Virus record (IMG/VR): IMGVR_UViG_3300033144_003482
Span: 1 to 24,327 of that record
Length of the DNA: 24,327 bases
DNA from: a virus
Reading direction: 5' to 3' (one strand)
The notes under the pieces are model-generated. The model was not told where the DNA came from, ran no database searches, and saw only the letters and a list, made by a program, of their open reading frames with translations. A program made the translations under genes and the position numbers. The stretch's first letter is position 1, and every line of letters starts with the position of its first letter. Below, one piece after another: positions 6,188 through 14,494 of this stretch.

Positions 6188-6745
6188 ATGTATATCTACC
6201 AAAAAAGATCGAAAAATAGACAGGTGTTGTCAGGCAGAGGAAAGGTATGCCCTAGCTGTAAATCATCTAAGATCGTTTTGACTGAGCCTGGAAAAGACAG
6301 GACGACGTTTACTTGCCAGAAGTGTGGTTCCATAAGCACATTTACTAATAAGCCTGATTTAAGTAAACCTAAGAAGCAGGCTACAAAGCCGGTTTCAGCA
6401 ATTACCCTTAGAGATAGAACTGTAAAAACTGAAGATAGTCGTCCGACTAAGGTGTTGGCGAATGAGTCCATGCGCTCTATCTTGGAAGTTATTCGTAAGG
6501 CTATGAAAGATACTATGGTTGTAAGCTTTGATTATATAGCTGCTGATGACAAAAAGTCTTCGAGAACGGTAGAGCCATATAAAATTACAAGCAAAAAAGG
6601 AGAAATGATTTTATTTGCACACGATCTAGAGGGTAGCAGTATTCGGATATTTAAAATAAGGAATATGTCATATGTAGAACCGCAGCCATACGCATATGAG
6701 CCACGATATGATATCGAAGATAAACTGAAGGAAGATGATGGCTAA
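6188..6745 (+). CDS. Zinc-ribbon protein with WYL-like domain
   Basis: 185 residues. Four cysteines at 21, 24, 43 and 46 (CPSC...CQKC) make a zinc ribbon. After a basic linker, residues about 100-165 match the WYL fold: SFDYIAADDKKSSRTVEPYK, a strand MILFAHDLEG in the WYL position, then RIFKIRNM, the usual Arg/Phe/Ile-rich end. WYL domains are SH3-like ligand sensors, mostly in bacterial transcription regulators and in defence proteins, where they bind nucleic acid or nucleotides. Here there is no helix-turn-helix; the ribbon may replace it. The gene overlaps the terminase start by eight bases, which points to a link with DNA packaging or with late-gene control. The ribosome site is poor (GATGAAG). 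The ribbon is certain; the WYL call is by pattern. Confidence 0.65.
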   Translation: MYIYQKRSKNRQVLSGRGKVCPSCKSSKIVLTEPGKDRTTFTCQKCGSISTFTNKPDLSKPKKQATKPVSAITLRDRTVKTEDSRPTKVLANESMRSILEVIRKAMKDTMVVSFDYIAADDKKSSRTVEPYKITSKKGEMILFAHDLEGSSIRIFKIRNMSYVEPQPYAYEPRYDIEDKLKEDDG

Positions 6746-8720
6746 CGATCTTGGGTCACAGAAGTCCGGTGCAAAAGCCGACGATAAGAAAAACAATATT
6801 TTTGACGGTATTTCTGGATTACTAGACGGACATATTCAGGTAAAACCACGAAGCAAGGGTAGGGTGCAGTTAGAGCTTGCACCAAATCCTGTAGAGTTTA
6901 TTGAAGCAACTAGGTTCCTAGATGGGCCAAAATTACACTATCCACAATACGCAGTCGCCCGCGATTTTTTTGAACTGCTTTGCCCTAAATGCAACGATAT
7001 AGATGACATTATTGCAAATATAGATCCTAAGATGGTGGAGGCCACTATTAAAGTTGCAAAAGAGGAGAGAGCTAAGCAAGTGTGTTTTAGATACAATGTT
7101 TGCCCAAAATGTGGGTTCAATAAGATGCAGAACTCGCGGGTGTTCAATAATTTTAATGAGCTAATTGGGGTTGTAGGTATGCGTGGAGGAAAGTCAGTAC
7201 TTGTAGCATGTATGAGTGCTGCTATAATTCATGAGTTATTATGTGTAGATGGGCTACAAAAACGATTAGGATTGGTAAAGAGTCAAGAAATCGATGGGGC
7301 ATTTGTAGCAGCTTCTGGAGAGCAGGCAAGTGAGACAATCTATGGACATTTCAGAGGATTTTATGATAATTCTCCATGGTTTCAAAATTACAGAAGGGCG
7401 CTATTAGATTTAGAGATTTTAGATAGCACGCTTAGACGGGGTGATCTTTACTGGCAAACTGAGAAATCTATCCACTTTAAAGAAAAACACATTCGAATCA
7501 AATCTCTAACTTCAAATTCGGGTTCAATTGCTGGAAAGACTAGAATTTTCGCGGTCATAGATGAGCTTAGTCGTATGGACGCTGGCGATAGTAAACGTAG
7601 TGCGACAGAAGTATACCGTGTACTGAAACGTAGTTTGATTACTATCAAGGCATCTGTGGAGCGTTTACGTAGGCAAGGAATTTACAGTGTACCTGATGCT
7701 CGTATGTTTTGTATTTCATCCCCGATGTTTGAGGATGATAAGTCGATGCTGCTTTTGAAGCAGGCCAAGAACTCAGATAAGATATTTGCGTTTCATCGGA
7801 CTACTTGGGAATTCAACCCAGATATTACCAAAGAAGATTTAGCCGATGAGTACGCTACTGATCCGCTTGGTGCTGAACGCGACTATGGGGCAAACCCTCC
7901 AGGCGCAGAAAACCCACTGATTTTAAACACAGCCATTATAGAAATATGTGTGGATAAATACCGAGCATCAAATTTTCTGGTTCGCGAAGTATTTTTCGAT
8001 GAAGTCTTGGGGGATTTTAGGTTTAGTTATGTGAAGCCCGAAATTCTGGATTTTCAATACAAGCACTTATGCGAATACGTAATACACTGTGACCCTGGAC
8101 AGCGGCAAGATAGCTTTTGTTTAGCGCTTGGACATTTAGATGACGATACAGTTATTATTGATGGTGCTATTGAATGCCGTCCAATCCATAAAAATAACAA
8201 ACAAGGAATGCCTCCACGGGAAGTTTACTTTCCTGCTATGACTGATATTATTTTCGCATTGAATAGAAAGCTATCGATACGTTATGTGTCGTATGATCGA
8301 TGGAACTCTACTGAGCAGATTCATAAATTACGAACGCATAGAATCCTAGCCTTTCAAAAGAATCTAAGTAGAGATGATCATATGCGCTTTGTAAATTCGA
8401 TGACTGGTCATAAGCTAAGTTTCCCTGCAAAAGAAAATGATTTTATTGACCCGTCTATTGCTCGGATGATGCCATGCTCAAAAGCCCTCTGGGAATTAAA
8501 ACGTCTCAATGACGATGGTGTAAAAGTTGATCATCCTCCTGGTGGTTCAAGTGATATGGTTCAATGTTATGTTGGTGTGCACAGATTGCTACTGCATCCT
8601 GAAGAGGTTATTTCTATACCTGAACTTAAAAAAGAGCAAAGGAAACAACGTGTTAGGGGTGGTATGGGTAGAAAAATTGGGAGAGTAGTTAACTTACCTC
8701 CAAAAGGATCAAGACGTTAG
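6738..8720 (+). CDS. terL: Terminase large subunit
   Basis: 660 residues from ATG 6738, which is five bases after AGGA; ATG 6735 is possible but sits only two bases from it. The ATPase part has a Walker A-like GMRGGKS at about 147-153, Walker B VIDEL at about 273-277 with its catalytic Glu, and a CISSPM coupling segment near 325. The nuclease part has HCDPGQRQDSF (Asp about 452), SYDRWNS (Asp about 520) and SSDMVQ (Asp about 606), the acidic metal-binding set of RNase H-like headful and cos nucleases. Before Walker A two CPKC pairs (about 82-85 and 122-125) form a zinc ribbon, an unusual insertion. Terminase docks on the portal and pumps and cuts DNA. No small subunit is recognised nearby; the zinc-ribbon/WYL gene overlaps its start. 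Confidence 0.95.
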   Translation: MANDLGSQKSGAKADDKKNNIFDGISGLLDGHIQVKPRSKGRVQLELAPNPVEFIEATRFLDGPKLHYPQYAVARDFFELLCPKCNDIDDIIANIDPKMVEATIKVAKEERAKQVCFRYNVCPKCGFNKMQNSRVFNNFNELIGVVGMRGGKSVLVACMSAAIIHELLCVDGLQKRLGLVKSQEIDGAFVAASGEQASETIYGHFRGFYDNSPWFQNYRRALLDLEILDSTLRRGDLYWQTEKSIHFKEKHIRIKSLTSNSGSIAGKTRIFAVIDELSRMDAGDSKRSATEVYRVLKRSLITIKASVERLRRQGIYSVPDARMFCISSPMFEDDKSMLLLKQAKNSDKIFAFHRTTWEFNPDITKEDLADEYATDPLGAERDYGANPPGAENPLILNTAIIEICVDKYRASNFLVREVFFDEVLGDFRFSYVKPEILDFQYKHLCEYVIHCDPGQRQDSFCLALGHLDDDTVIIDGAIECRPIHKNNKQGMPPREVYFPAMTDIIFALNRKLSIRYVSYDRWNSTEQIHKLRTHRILAFQKNLSRDDHMRFVNSMTGHKLSFPAKENDFIDPSIARMMPCSKALWELKRLNDDGVKVDHPPGGSSDMVQCYVGVHRLLLHPEEVISIPELKKEQRKQRVRGGMGRKIGRVVNLPPKGSRR

Positions 8721-8751
8721 TTAAACATTGCGCCATATATCGATGTAAGAT

Positions 8752-8763
8752 TTTCTGCAGAAA
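8752..8763 (+). promoter_or_regulatory. 12-bp palindrome touching the ribosome site
   Basis: TTTCTGCAGAAA is a perfect palindrome that runs into AAAGGAG (8761-8767), the ribosome site of the gene at 8776. As RNA it has no loop, so it could act only as a DNA dyad or by pairing between transcripts. It may be chance. Confidence 0.2.
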
Positions 8764-8775
8764 GGAGCGGTTACT

Positions 8776-9384
8776 ATGTATAAAATTCAAAATATGACTC
8801 CCGGAAATCTCCCTATAGATTTGGAATTGGGTAGTATTATATTAACCTCTGGTCAAGCATTTGACTTAGACGAGCATTGTTCGCGAAAATGGATAAAGAT
8901 AAATGGGTTGTTACAGCACTTATTCGCAGCTGGTGCTTTGCGTTTAGTGCATGACTCAGCAGTAAGCATTCCGAAGGTTCCGATTAAAAAGGTAAATGCA
9001 ATTTCTAAGTCAAGTAATCCTAAGCTTCCTAAGCCGGTTAGAGCTAAACCTAGTAAAAAACCAAAGGTTAAAGATCTAAGTGATAAAGAAGATCCAACAC
9101 CTAAAAAGTATAAAAAACCAAGAAAAACATCTAAGAAAATCAAGGCGGAAGATCCAGTTGAAAAGACACTAAAGCAGGCAGAAAAAGAAAGAAAAAAGAA
9201 GGAAAAGAAAGAAAAGAAAGAAAAAGAAAAGAAGGAAAAGAAAGAAAAAGAAAAGAAAGAAAAAGAAAAGAAGGAAAAGAAAACATCTACTAGGCAGTAC
9301 TCAAGTTATCGTAGCAGCGATTCTGAAGATAAACCTAAAAAGAGAACATATAGACGTAAAAAATACACAAAAGATGAAGATTAA
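8776..9384 (+). CDS. Lys/Glu-rich low-complexity protein with small N-terminal domain
   Basis: 202 residues. The first 60 (MYKIQNMTPGNLPIDLELGS to LFAAGALRLVH) look like a compact mostly beta domain of the sort found in small phage head or neck proteins. The rest is highly charged and without hydrophobic core: a Lys/Pro/Ser segment, then about 40 residues of alternating KEKK and KEK units (about 136-168), and a Ser/Arg/Lys tail. The KEK block would form a single very stable charged helix. Strong AAAGGAG ribosome site. It sits between terminase and a large head-operon protein. Function unknown; a DNA- or RNA-binding or capsid-interior role is only a guess from charge. Confidence 0.6.
   Translation: MYKIQNMTPGNLPIDLELGSIILTSGQAFDLDEHCSRKWIKINGLLQHLFAAGALRLVHDSAVSIPKVPIKKVNAISKSSNPKLPKPVRAKPSKKPKVKDLSDKEDPTPKKYKKPRKTSKKIKAEDPVEKTLKQAEKERKKKEKKEKKEKEKKEKKEKEKKEKEKKEKKTSTRQYSSYRSSDSEDKPKKRTYRRKKYTKDED
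9181..9285 (+). repeat. Imperfect purine repeat coding for KEKK units
   Basis: About 100 bases made only of A and G on this strand, with imperfect 24-base periodicity (GAAAAGAAGGAAAAGAAAGA and variants). It codes the Lys/Glu helix of the host gene. Such homopurine DNA can form triplexes and is prone to slippage, so copy number may vary. Confidence 0.6.
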
Positions 9385-9405
9385 CTCCTGGGAGTGGTGA
9401 CCACT
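9384..9405 (+). promoter_or_regulatory. Two overlapping palindromes across the ribosome site
   Basis: ACTCC-TG-GGAGT (9384-9395) and AGTGGT-G-ACCACT (9393-9405) share the AGT at 9393-9395 and end right at ATG 9406. GGGAG of the likely ribosome site lies in the first. Both hairpins cannot form at once, and both begin with the last bases of the upstream gene. Loops of 1-2 bases would be tight in RNA, so a DNA-binding role is an alternative. Confidence 0.35.
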
Positions 9406-11049
9406 ATGCGCCAGTTAGAAATACTTAAATCTCATTTTGCATTTTTAGCAAGTTCGCAAGGCTATATTAGCGAAGATGATTATCATGTAGCCTGTAATGG
9501 CGTTACAGATGATACGATTCTAGATGATTTGTCTAATTGGCTTATAGCAAAAGAATATAAGCTCGTAAAAGGTATTGGACCACAATACCAACAAGAGATA
9601 CAAGAGAAGTTGAAAAATCCTAATGTAGAAGATGTTAAAGATACTAAACACCGTACACACACAAACAAGGATAAGTTGCAAAAATCAAAGAAGAAAAATA
9701 TCCAAGAGAACGTAATTGCGTCGTTCCATCTAAATAAAGTCATTGACGATATGCAAGAGTTTGAAGATGAGTTTCTCCCTGCTTGGAAAAAGTGGAAAGC
9801 ATCTTCAAAAGTTTATAAGGAATTTCTTGCATCGCTAGGCATTACGGCACAAGACTTTGGGAGCTTTGAGCAAGCACAGAGGAATGTCCAGCAGATATTA
9901 GAATCTTCCGGTACCGAAATTCCAGAAGACGCATATATTCAGCATAACGCGCTACAAAACGAATTTGCTAAGATAGATCCACATTCTCAACTCCCAATTA
10001 TCGAACGTATAGAAAAAGCAGTCTTACAGATGTTTGATCCTGGAACAATACGAGAGGTATTTGACGAGCTATTTAAAGGGATTCAAAGCGGGTTTGAACG
10101 CGTGCCACTCGGTGAAGGCCAAAGCCCCACAACTCCAGAGGAACCTATGCCATCTGGTACCCGAATGATCGAATTTTCAGTAGAACCGGAGGATTCAGGG
10201 TTAGAGACTGCCTCTGTAAGAGCAAAAGCAGCAAAAGCAGTTAAAGTAGCGACTACTGTAGCCAGGATTGGCTATTCAGATAAAGAGCGTATGAATGTTA
10301 AGTTTGATAATGACATTAGCTTTTCAGCATATATAGCTGAAACTCCTATGCAGAAAGCCGCTGGCTTAGAAGTATTTGATTCGTTGGGTACTTCTGAGGG
10401 TTTGTTTTTCCCGTTTGAGGATGAGGGCAGCGTGACTTTTCATATGGGGTCTGTTGCATTCCCAATTGATATTGTATTTTTGATGGATTCGCCTAATGGA
10501 CTTGAGGTTGGAAAAATCGTTGCAAATGTACAGCCTGGTTCACCAGATTGGTGGTCTTACCATAAAACAAGTGCCGTATTAGAGGTAGTTGGTGGTAGCT
10601 GTAAGCAATCAAATATAAAAATAGGATCAACGTGTAGATGGTTTAAACGTGTAGAAGCTCAAGGGTATCCATCAGAATACAATTTGAGCCTGCCTGATAG
10701 GGCAGGTGAGTATGACCTATTTGCTTTGTTTACACTATTGAGCGAATACCACGGTGGTCAAGGCGATCCTGTCTATGCAGTACAGAGCCGTGAAAGCAAG
10801 GATAACATTTCTTTGGGTGAACTGGATGCAGTCGAAAGTCTTCTTGAAGATATCGATAATGGTAAATACATGCCAGGATATCCTCACGGGCAATTAGCAC
10901 CGGGTGACAGCCCAATGGGTTTACAAGAATCAGAAGAATATGAAGCAGAGCAGGGCGCAGCAGCAAATGATATGAGTATTGCACAGTCGTGGCTTCCTGT
11001 GATTAGAGAAGTGATCAGTGAAAATTCTCCTGTAGAAGAGGAATTCTAA
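9406..11049 (+). CDS. Large head-operon protein with embedded DUF192 domain
   Basis: 547 residues from ATG 9406; GTG 9394 and GTG 9397 are possible starts. The first 90 residues are helical with a basic linker (HRTHTNKDKLQKSKKKN), and 90-230 are helical with coiled-coil character. Residues about 296-412 match DUF192: SAYIAETPMQKAAGL, GLFFPFEDEGSVTFHMGSVA, FPIDIVFL, then AVLEVVGGSC and an IKIGS end. DUF192 proteins are small, often exported, beta-rich and of unknown function in bacteria and archaea; their usual W-M-K-N is F-H-M-G here. The C-terminal 130 residues are acidic and Gly/Pro-rich. The gene shares the start-stop overlap TAATG with the next one. Between terminase and portal, it is probably a virion or head-assembly protein, but its job is unknown. 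Confidence 0.65.
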   Translation: MRQLEILKSHFAFLASSQGYISEDDYHVACNGVTDDTILDDLSNWLIAKEYKLVKGIGPQYQQEIQEKLKNPNVEDVKDTKHRTHTNKDKLQKSKKKNIQENVIASFHLNKVIDDMQEFEDEFLPAWKKWKASSKVYKEFLASLGITAQDFGSFEQAQRNVQQILESSGTEIPEDAYIQHNALQNEFAKIDPHSQLPIIERIEKAVLQMFDPGTIREVFDELFKGIQSGFERVPLGEGQSPTTPEEPMPSGTRMIEFSVEPEDSGLETASVRAKAAKAVKVATTVARIGYSDKERMNVKFDNDISFSAYIAETPMQKAAGLEVFDSLGTSEGLFFPFEDEGSVTFHMGSVAFPIDIVFLMDSPNGLEVGKIVANVQPGSPDWWSYHKTSAVLEVVGGSCKQSNIKIGSTCRWFKRVEAQGYPSEYNLSLPDRAGEYDLFALFTLLSEYHGGQGDPVYAVQSRESKDNISLGELDAVESLLEDIDNGKYMPGYPHGQLAPGDSPMGLQESEEYEAEQGAAANDMSIAQSWLPVIREVISENSPVEEEF

Positions 11050-12197
11050 TGAAACCTATGAATAAAATGGATGGGGATGTCTTTGCACGAAGCGTGGCTC
11101 AGCAAATATCCGCTGGCAAAGACAATCATATAATTATTGCCCAGGAAGCTATAGATCTTAAAGACGAAGCAAAGCAGTCTGCACAGGCCTATTGGATGAT
11201 GGGGTGGACGTGGGACGAGATCGAAAGCGTTCTAGATGACTCAGAATATCCAAAAAACGTAGTTACTTACGCAATGAAAGAAACAAAAGAATATGCACGC
11301 AAGATACTTAATGAAGGACCATTTGCTGTGCTAAACAGTGGTCAATCAGTAAAGCTAGCTAATGGATCAGTTGGTATTTTAGAGGAAAAGTACGCAGATT
11401 ATATTACGCTTGATATAAAAGATGTTGGTAATGTAAACGTTGCAGCAGACCAGTTGGATATTGTAGCTACTGAGCGCCTACGGGAAGCCCATGCTTTTAG
11501 AGTAAAGTCTGCTGATATGATGTATAAACTGTCTATCGATCAGCTTGATCATATCTCTGTAGAGCAGCAAACATTAGATCCTGTTCTTGAATCTGTGGAT
11601 AACGCGCTTTCAACAATGGCAAGTATTAAACAACGCACTGATGAAGTTAAACGTGAAGCTGCACAAATCCATAGTAAATGGGAAGCAAATACACCTGATT
11701 GGCAACCTAAATCGGAAGAAGAGAAAGATTTTGCCCAGTACACGTATGTAACGCTAACCGGGGAAGATCAATTGGATAGTGAGATTACAGACTTATTCCA
11801 TAATAAATTAGGTGCTGTTCTTGCTAGTCTCCACGATGAACTACGTAAGGGTGCAGTAGCTACAGATGAAAATATTATTGGGTTTATGCAAATGATCTTT
11901 CCGCATGTTGCGTCTGATATAGAAGGTCATTTGTATGGAATTAAACAGCGTAATGTTAGGGCGAGGGAGTACGTTCAGCAATTTGCAAAATTTGGAAAAG
12001 AACAGGCTGATTGGCAAAAAGAAGCTGTGCAATGGGCCATTACTTCTTGGGAAAACACTAAAGAATTCATGGAAGATTGGGAAACATCATCGGTTCCCAG
12101 GATTAATATTGGTATTGAAGCTATATCTGAATTTTTGGCTGGTGTAGATAATCAACAAATAACAGCGTCTGTTCAGAAGGCTTTGCAAACTATTTAG
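11049..12197 (+). CDS. Helical hypothetical protein, probably virion-associated
   Basis: 382 residues, not recognised. It starts on the stop of the DUF192-domain gene (TAATG), so the two are probably translated as a pair. A segment WMMGWTWDEIESVLDDSEYP (about 49-68) resembles a small helical UBA-like or helix-turn-helix-like fold. Then comes a short beta segment (VLNSGQSVKLANGSVGILEE, about 95-114) of the kind seen in SH3-like barrels, followed by a long run of amphipathic helices to the end. No signal peptide or membrane helix. The position in the head operon suggests a structural or assembly role. Confidence 0.55.
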   Translation: MKPMNKMDGDVFARSVAQQISAGKDNHIIIAQEAIDLKDEAKQSAQAYWMMGWTWDEIESVLDDSEYPKNVVTYAMKETKEYARKILNEGPFAVLNSGQSVKLANGSVGILEEKYADYITLDIKDVGNVNVAADQLDIVATERLREAHAFRVKSADMMYKLSIDQLDHISVEQQTLDPVLESVDNALSTMASIKQRTDEVKREAAQIHSKWEANTPDWQPKSEEEKDFAQYTYVTLTGEDQLDSEITDLFHNKLGAVLASLHDELRKGAVATDENIIGFMQMIFPHVASDIEGHLYGIKQRNVRAREYVQQFAKFGKEQADWQKEAVQWAITSWENTKEFMEDWETSSVPRINIGIEAISEFLAGVDNQQITASVQKALQTI

Positions 12198-12203
12198 TAT
12201 AAT
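12198..12203 (+). promoter_or_regulatory. Possible -10 box TATAATAG
   Basis: TATAATAG directly follows the stop codon of the preceding gene, 18 bases before ATG 12221. The leader would hold little more than GAGGTGA. The same eight bases occur before the genes at 1969 (minus) and 22116. A -35 match is lacking. Confidence 0.3.
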
Positions 12204-12220
12204 AGTAATTGAGGTGAAGA

Positions 12221-12463
12221 ATGTACCTGTACTATGATAGAGTTTCTAAAATGTTTACTTTGGATGCAGGTGACGACGGCGTTATCTTTCTAGGACCGAT
12301 GACACAATCCATGGTTATGTTGCGGCACTACAACCTTACAGAGTCACAAGCCAGAGAAGCAGTTCTACAAGCCGTGTTTAACATGGGTGCAGCTGTTGAC
12401 CTTGCAGTTATTTGTAGAATTGCTTCTAAAGAAAGTCGGTTCTTTAGAAGAAATGTTGCATAA
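12221..12463 (+). CDS. Small hypothetical protein
   Basis: 80 residues, not recognised. A strand-rich start (MYLYYDRVSKMFTLD, GVIFLG) leads into helices (TESQAREAVLQAVFNM) and a basic end. GAGGTGA lies four bases before the start. The next gene starts inside its 3' end. It is one of two mini-genes just before the portal. Confidence 0.55.
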   Translation: MYLYYDRVSKMFTLDAGDDGVIFLGPMTQSMVMLRHYNLTESQAREAVLQAVFNMGAAVDLAVICRIASKESRFFRRNVA

Positions 12464-12665
12464 TAGACCACAAGTTTATGTTTACCCAGATCTTACTAAT
12501 GGGATAGCGTTTGAGCCACCATGCGAAATTGTAGATCAAGTCAAATTTGTGGACGGTTTATGCCCATTTTCGGGTCATTCAGATTGCCGAGATTGTATAT
12601 CAAATGAATTTGATGCAGCGTGTATCTGGGCGCTATGTAACGCAGATATGTTTGGATTAACATAA
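12453..12665 (+). CDS. Small Cys-rich protein, probable zinc binder
   Basis: 70 residues from ATG 12453, overlapping the previous gene by 11 bases; the longer frame to 12387 lies wholly inside that gene and adds no fold. Six cysteines (24, 37, 45, 48, 57, 62) and a His (42), in CPFSGHSDCRDCIS and CIWALC, suggest a small metal-bound or disulphide fold. The ribosome site is weak (AGAAG). Its stop overlaps the portal ATG (TAATG), which suggests coupled translation with the portal. Function unknown. Confidence 0.55.
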   Translation: MLHNRPQVYVYPDLTNGIAFEPPCEIVDQVKFVDGLCPFSGHSDCRDCISNEFDAACIWALCNADMFGLT

Positions 12666-14485
12666 TGGCTAAAAAGAAAACAACAAAGAAAAAAGCATCT
12701 AGAACTAAAAAGGCTGCACGTCCTATTGTGCATAATCCTAATGTTATAAACACGAAGGCACGTGGGCCTATTCGTAGAACAGCTCAAACATACGGTGGTG
12801 CTGGTGGAGCAGGTGCTGCTGCTGGGCGTGGAAGTAGTCAATCATTAGCACAGTCTCCCCTTTATTATGATTATAGATGGTCCACACCAGATAAGTTTTA
12901 TTACCCAAAAAATAGAGTAGTAGCTAATTCTATTTGGAGGGAAGTGTATAAAAGAGATCCGGCGATAGCTGCTGCAACTGATATGTATGCAGAATTGCCA
13001 TGGTCACAATTTGACCTTATGGGTATTGACGATAAGCATATTCGGCATGTTTACGAGGATATGTTTAACGCCCTGAATCTAGTGCCTAAACTTCCGTCGT
13101 TTACACGCGATTATATGATAACGGGAGAACTTGTTCTTCATAACATCTTTAATTCTACCAAAGGTATTTGGGACCGGATAATTCCGCATAATCCCGATTA
13201 CGTCAAAGTTGATGGTATTGGTTTAGCGATTGAGCAACCGCTGCTTTCATTGCTTCCAACTCCAGAAATCAAGCGATTGATTAATTCGACTGACCCCAGG
13301 ATCAGACGGCTTCAAAAGGTTATCCCTAAAGAGATTATAAACGCATTTAGGATGAATAAAGAAGTTCCGCTTGATTCGCTAAACACTACATACTTACCAC
13401 GTTTGAACTCTTCTACAGATATACGTGGAACATCAATATACACTAGGTTGTTTCGTATTATTATGTATGAAGACTTTATTGTTAACGCATCGCTTGCTGT
13501 AGCCCAAAGAAATGCTGCACCACTTAGAATTTTCAAACTAGGAGATCCAAACTCTGGTTGGTTGCCTGATGAAGAAGACGAGGCTGCATTTGCTGAAATG
13601 TTAAGTATGGCAGAGGCTGATCCACTAGCTGCTATTATTATGCATCACAATGTTACCTGCGAGCTAGTAGGCGTTTCTGATCGTGTCTTACTAATTTCCC
13701 GCGAGTGGGATTTTATAGAACGTGTAAAGTTACTTGGTTTGGGAGTAGCTAAGTCCTTCTTAGTGGGCGAGACATCGTTTGCTGCTGCTGTTGCTGGGCT
13801 GCAAACCCTAATGGAACGACTATCAACGCTACGGGTACGGTTTGAAGACGACTGGATTACTAAAAAGATATGTGAACCTATCGCTGAAATTCACGAGTTT
13901 TATAGACGCCCACGATCAGAAATTGAACACAGGATTCGTATACAGCGTCCATTAGAAGAGCGTGAGTTAATACTTCCCAAAATCAAATGGCATAAAAGTC
14001 TAGAGCCAACACAGGATGTTGCGATTCTAAATGTATGGCGTGATCTAAAAGAACGCGGTATTTTATCTGAACGGACTTACGCAGCTGGCTCAAGTGTAGA
14101 TATTGATTCTGAACGTAAGAATATTGCAGAAGAACGCACGTATAAAAAGGAACATCCTGAAATTTATGGGGTTCAGCAGCCACAACAGGCTCCAGCTAAG
14201 CCAGGTGCTCCTGGTAAGCCAGGTGCCCCACCAGGGATGCCTCCTCCTGTTGCTCCTGCGGCAAAGCAATCGAAGTATGGTGCACATAATCCTTATATGG
14301 CTAATAGTCGCGCAGAGCTGGAAACTAGATTAGATGAGCTGTCTGATACAGAACACAAAGTAGATGTACGGGACGTTTTAGAGGTCATGGATGATCTAGA
14401 TTTTGAAGAAGGTGTAAATCGTCGTGAAGATTTACTGCTTGATCAGGTACCTGTGGCAACCAGCGACCTGCTTTCTGGAAAATAG
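12665..14485 (+). CDS. Portal protein
   Basis: 606 residues. A Lys-rich then Gly/Ala-rich N-terminus (about 60 residues) leads to a portal-type core: DPAIAAATDMYAELPW (about 96-111), RDYMITGELVLH, RGTSIYTRLFRIIMYEDFI (about 253-272), RNAAPLRIFKLG, and the helical LGLGVAKSFLVGETSFAAAV followed by LQTLMERL, which corresponds to the stem and clip helices lining the channel. The C-terminus has a Pro/Gly/Ala stretch (APAKPGAPGKPGAP) then an acidic end. Twelve copies would form the ring at one head vertex through which terminase packages DNA. Size, order after terminase and pattern agree, but this is a divergent portal called by overall resemblance. It begins on the stop of the Cys-rich mini-gene. 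Confidence 0.85.
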   Translation: MAKKKTTKKKASRTKKAARPIVHNPNVINTKARGPIRRTAQTYGGAGGAGAAAGRGSSQSLAQSPLYYDYRWSTPDKFYYPKNRVVANSIWREVYKRDPAIAAATDMYAELPWSQFDLMGIDDKHIRHVYEDMFNALNLVPKLPSFTRDYMITGELVLHNIFNSTKGIWDRIIPHNPDYVKVDGIGLAIEQPLLSLLPTPEIKRLINSTDPRIRRLQKVIPKEIINAFRMNKEVPLDSLNTTYLPRLNSSTDIRGTSIYTRLFRIIMYEDFIVNASLAVAQRNAAPLRIFKLGDPNSGWLPDEEDEAAFAEMLSMAEADPLAAIIMHHNVTCELVGVSDRVLLISREWDFIERVKLLGLGVAKSFLVGETSFAAAVAGLQTLMERLSTLRVRFEDDWITKKICEPIAEIHEFYRRPRSEIEHRIRIQRPLEERELILPKIKWHKSLEPTQDVAILNVWRDLKERGILSERTYAAGSSVDIDSERKNIAEERTYKKEHPEIYGVQQPQQAPAKPGAPGKPGAPPGMPPPVAPAAKQSKYGAHNPYMANSRAELETRLDELSDTEHKVDVRDVLEVMDDLDFEEGVNRREDLLLDQVPVATSDLLSGK

Positions 14486-14494
14486 GAGCTTACT

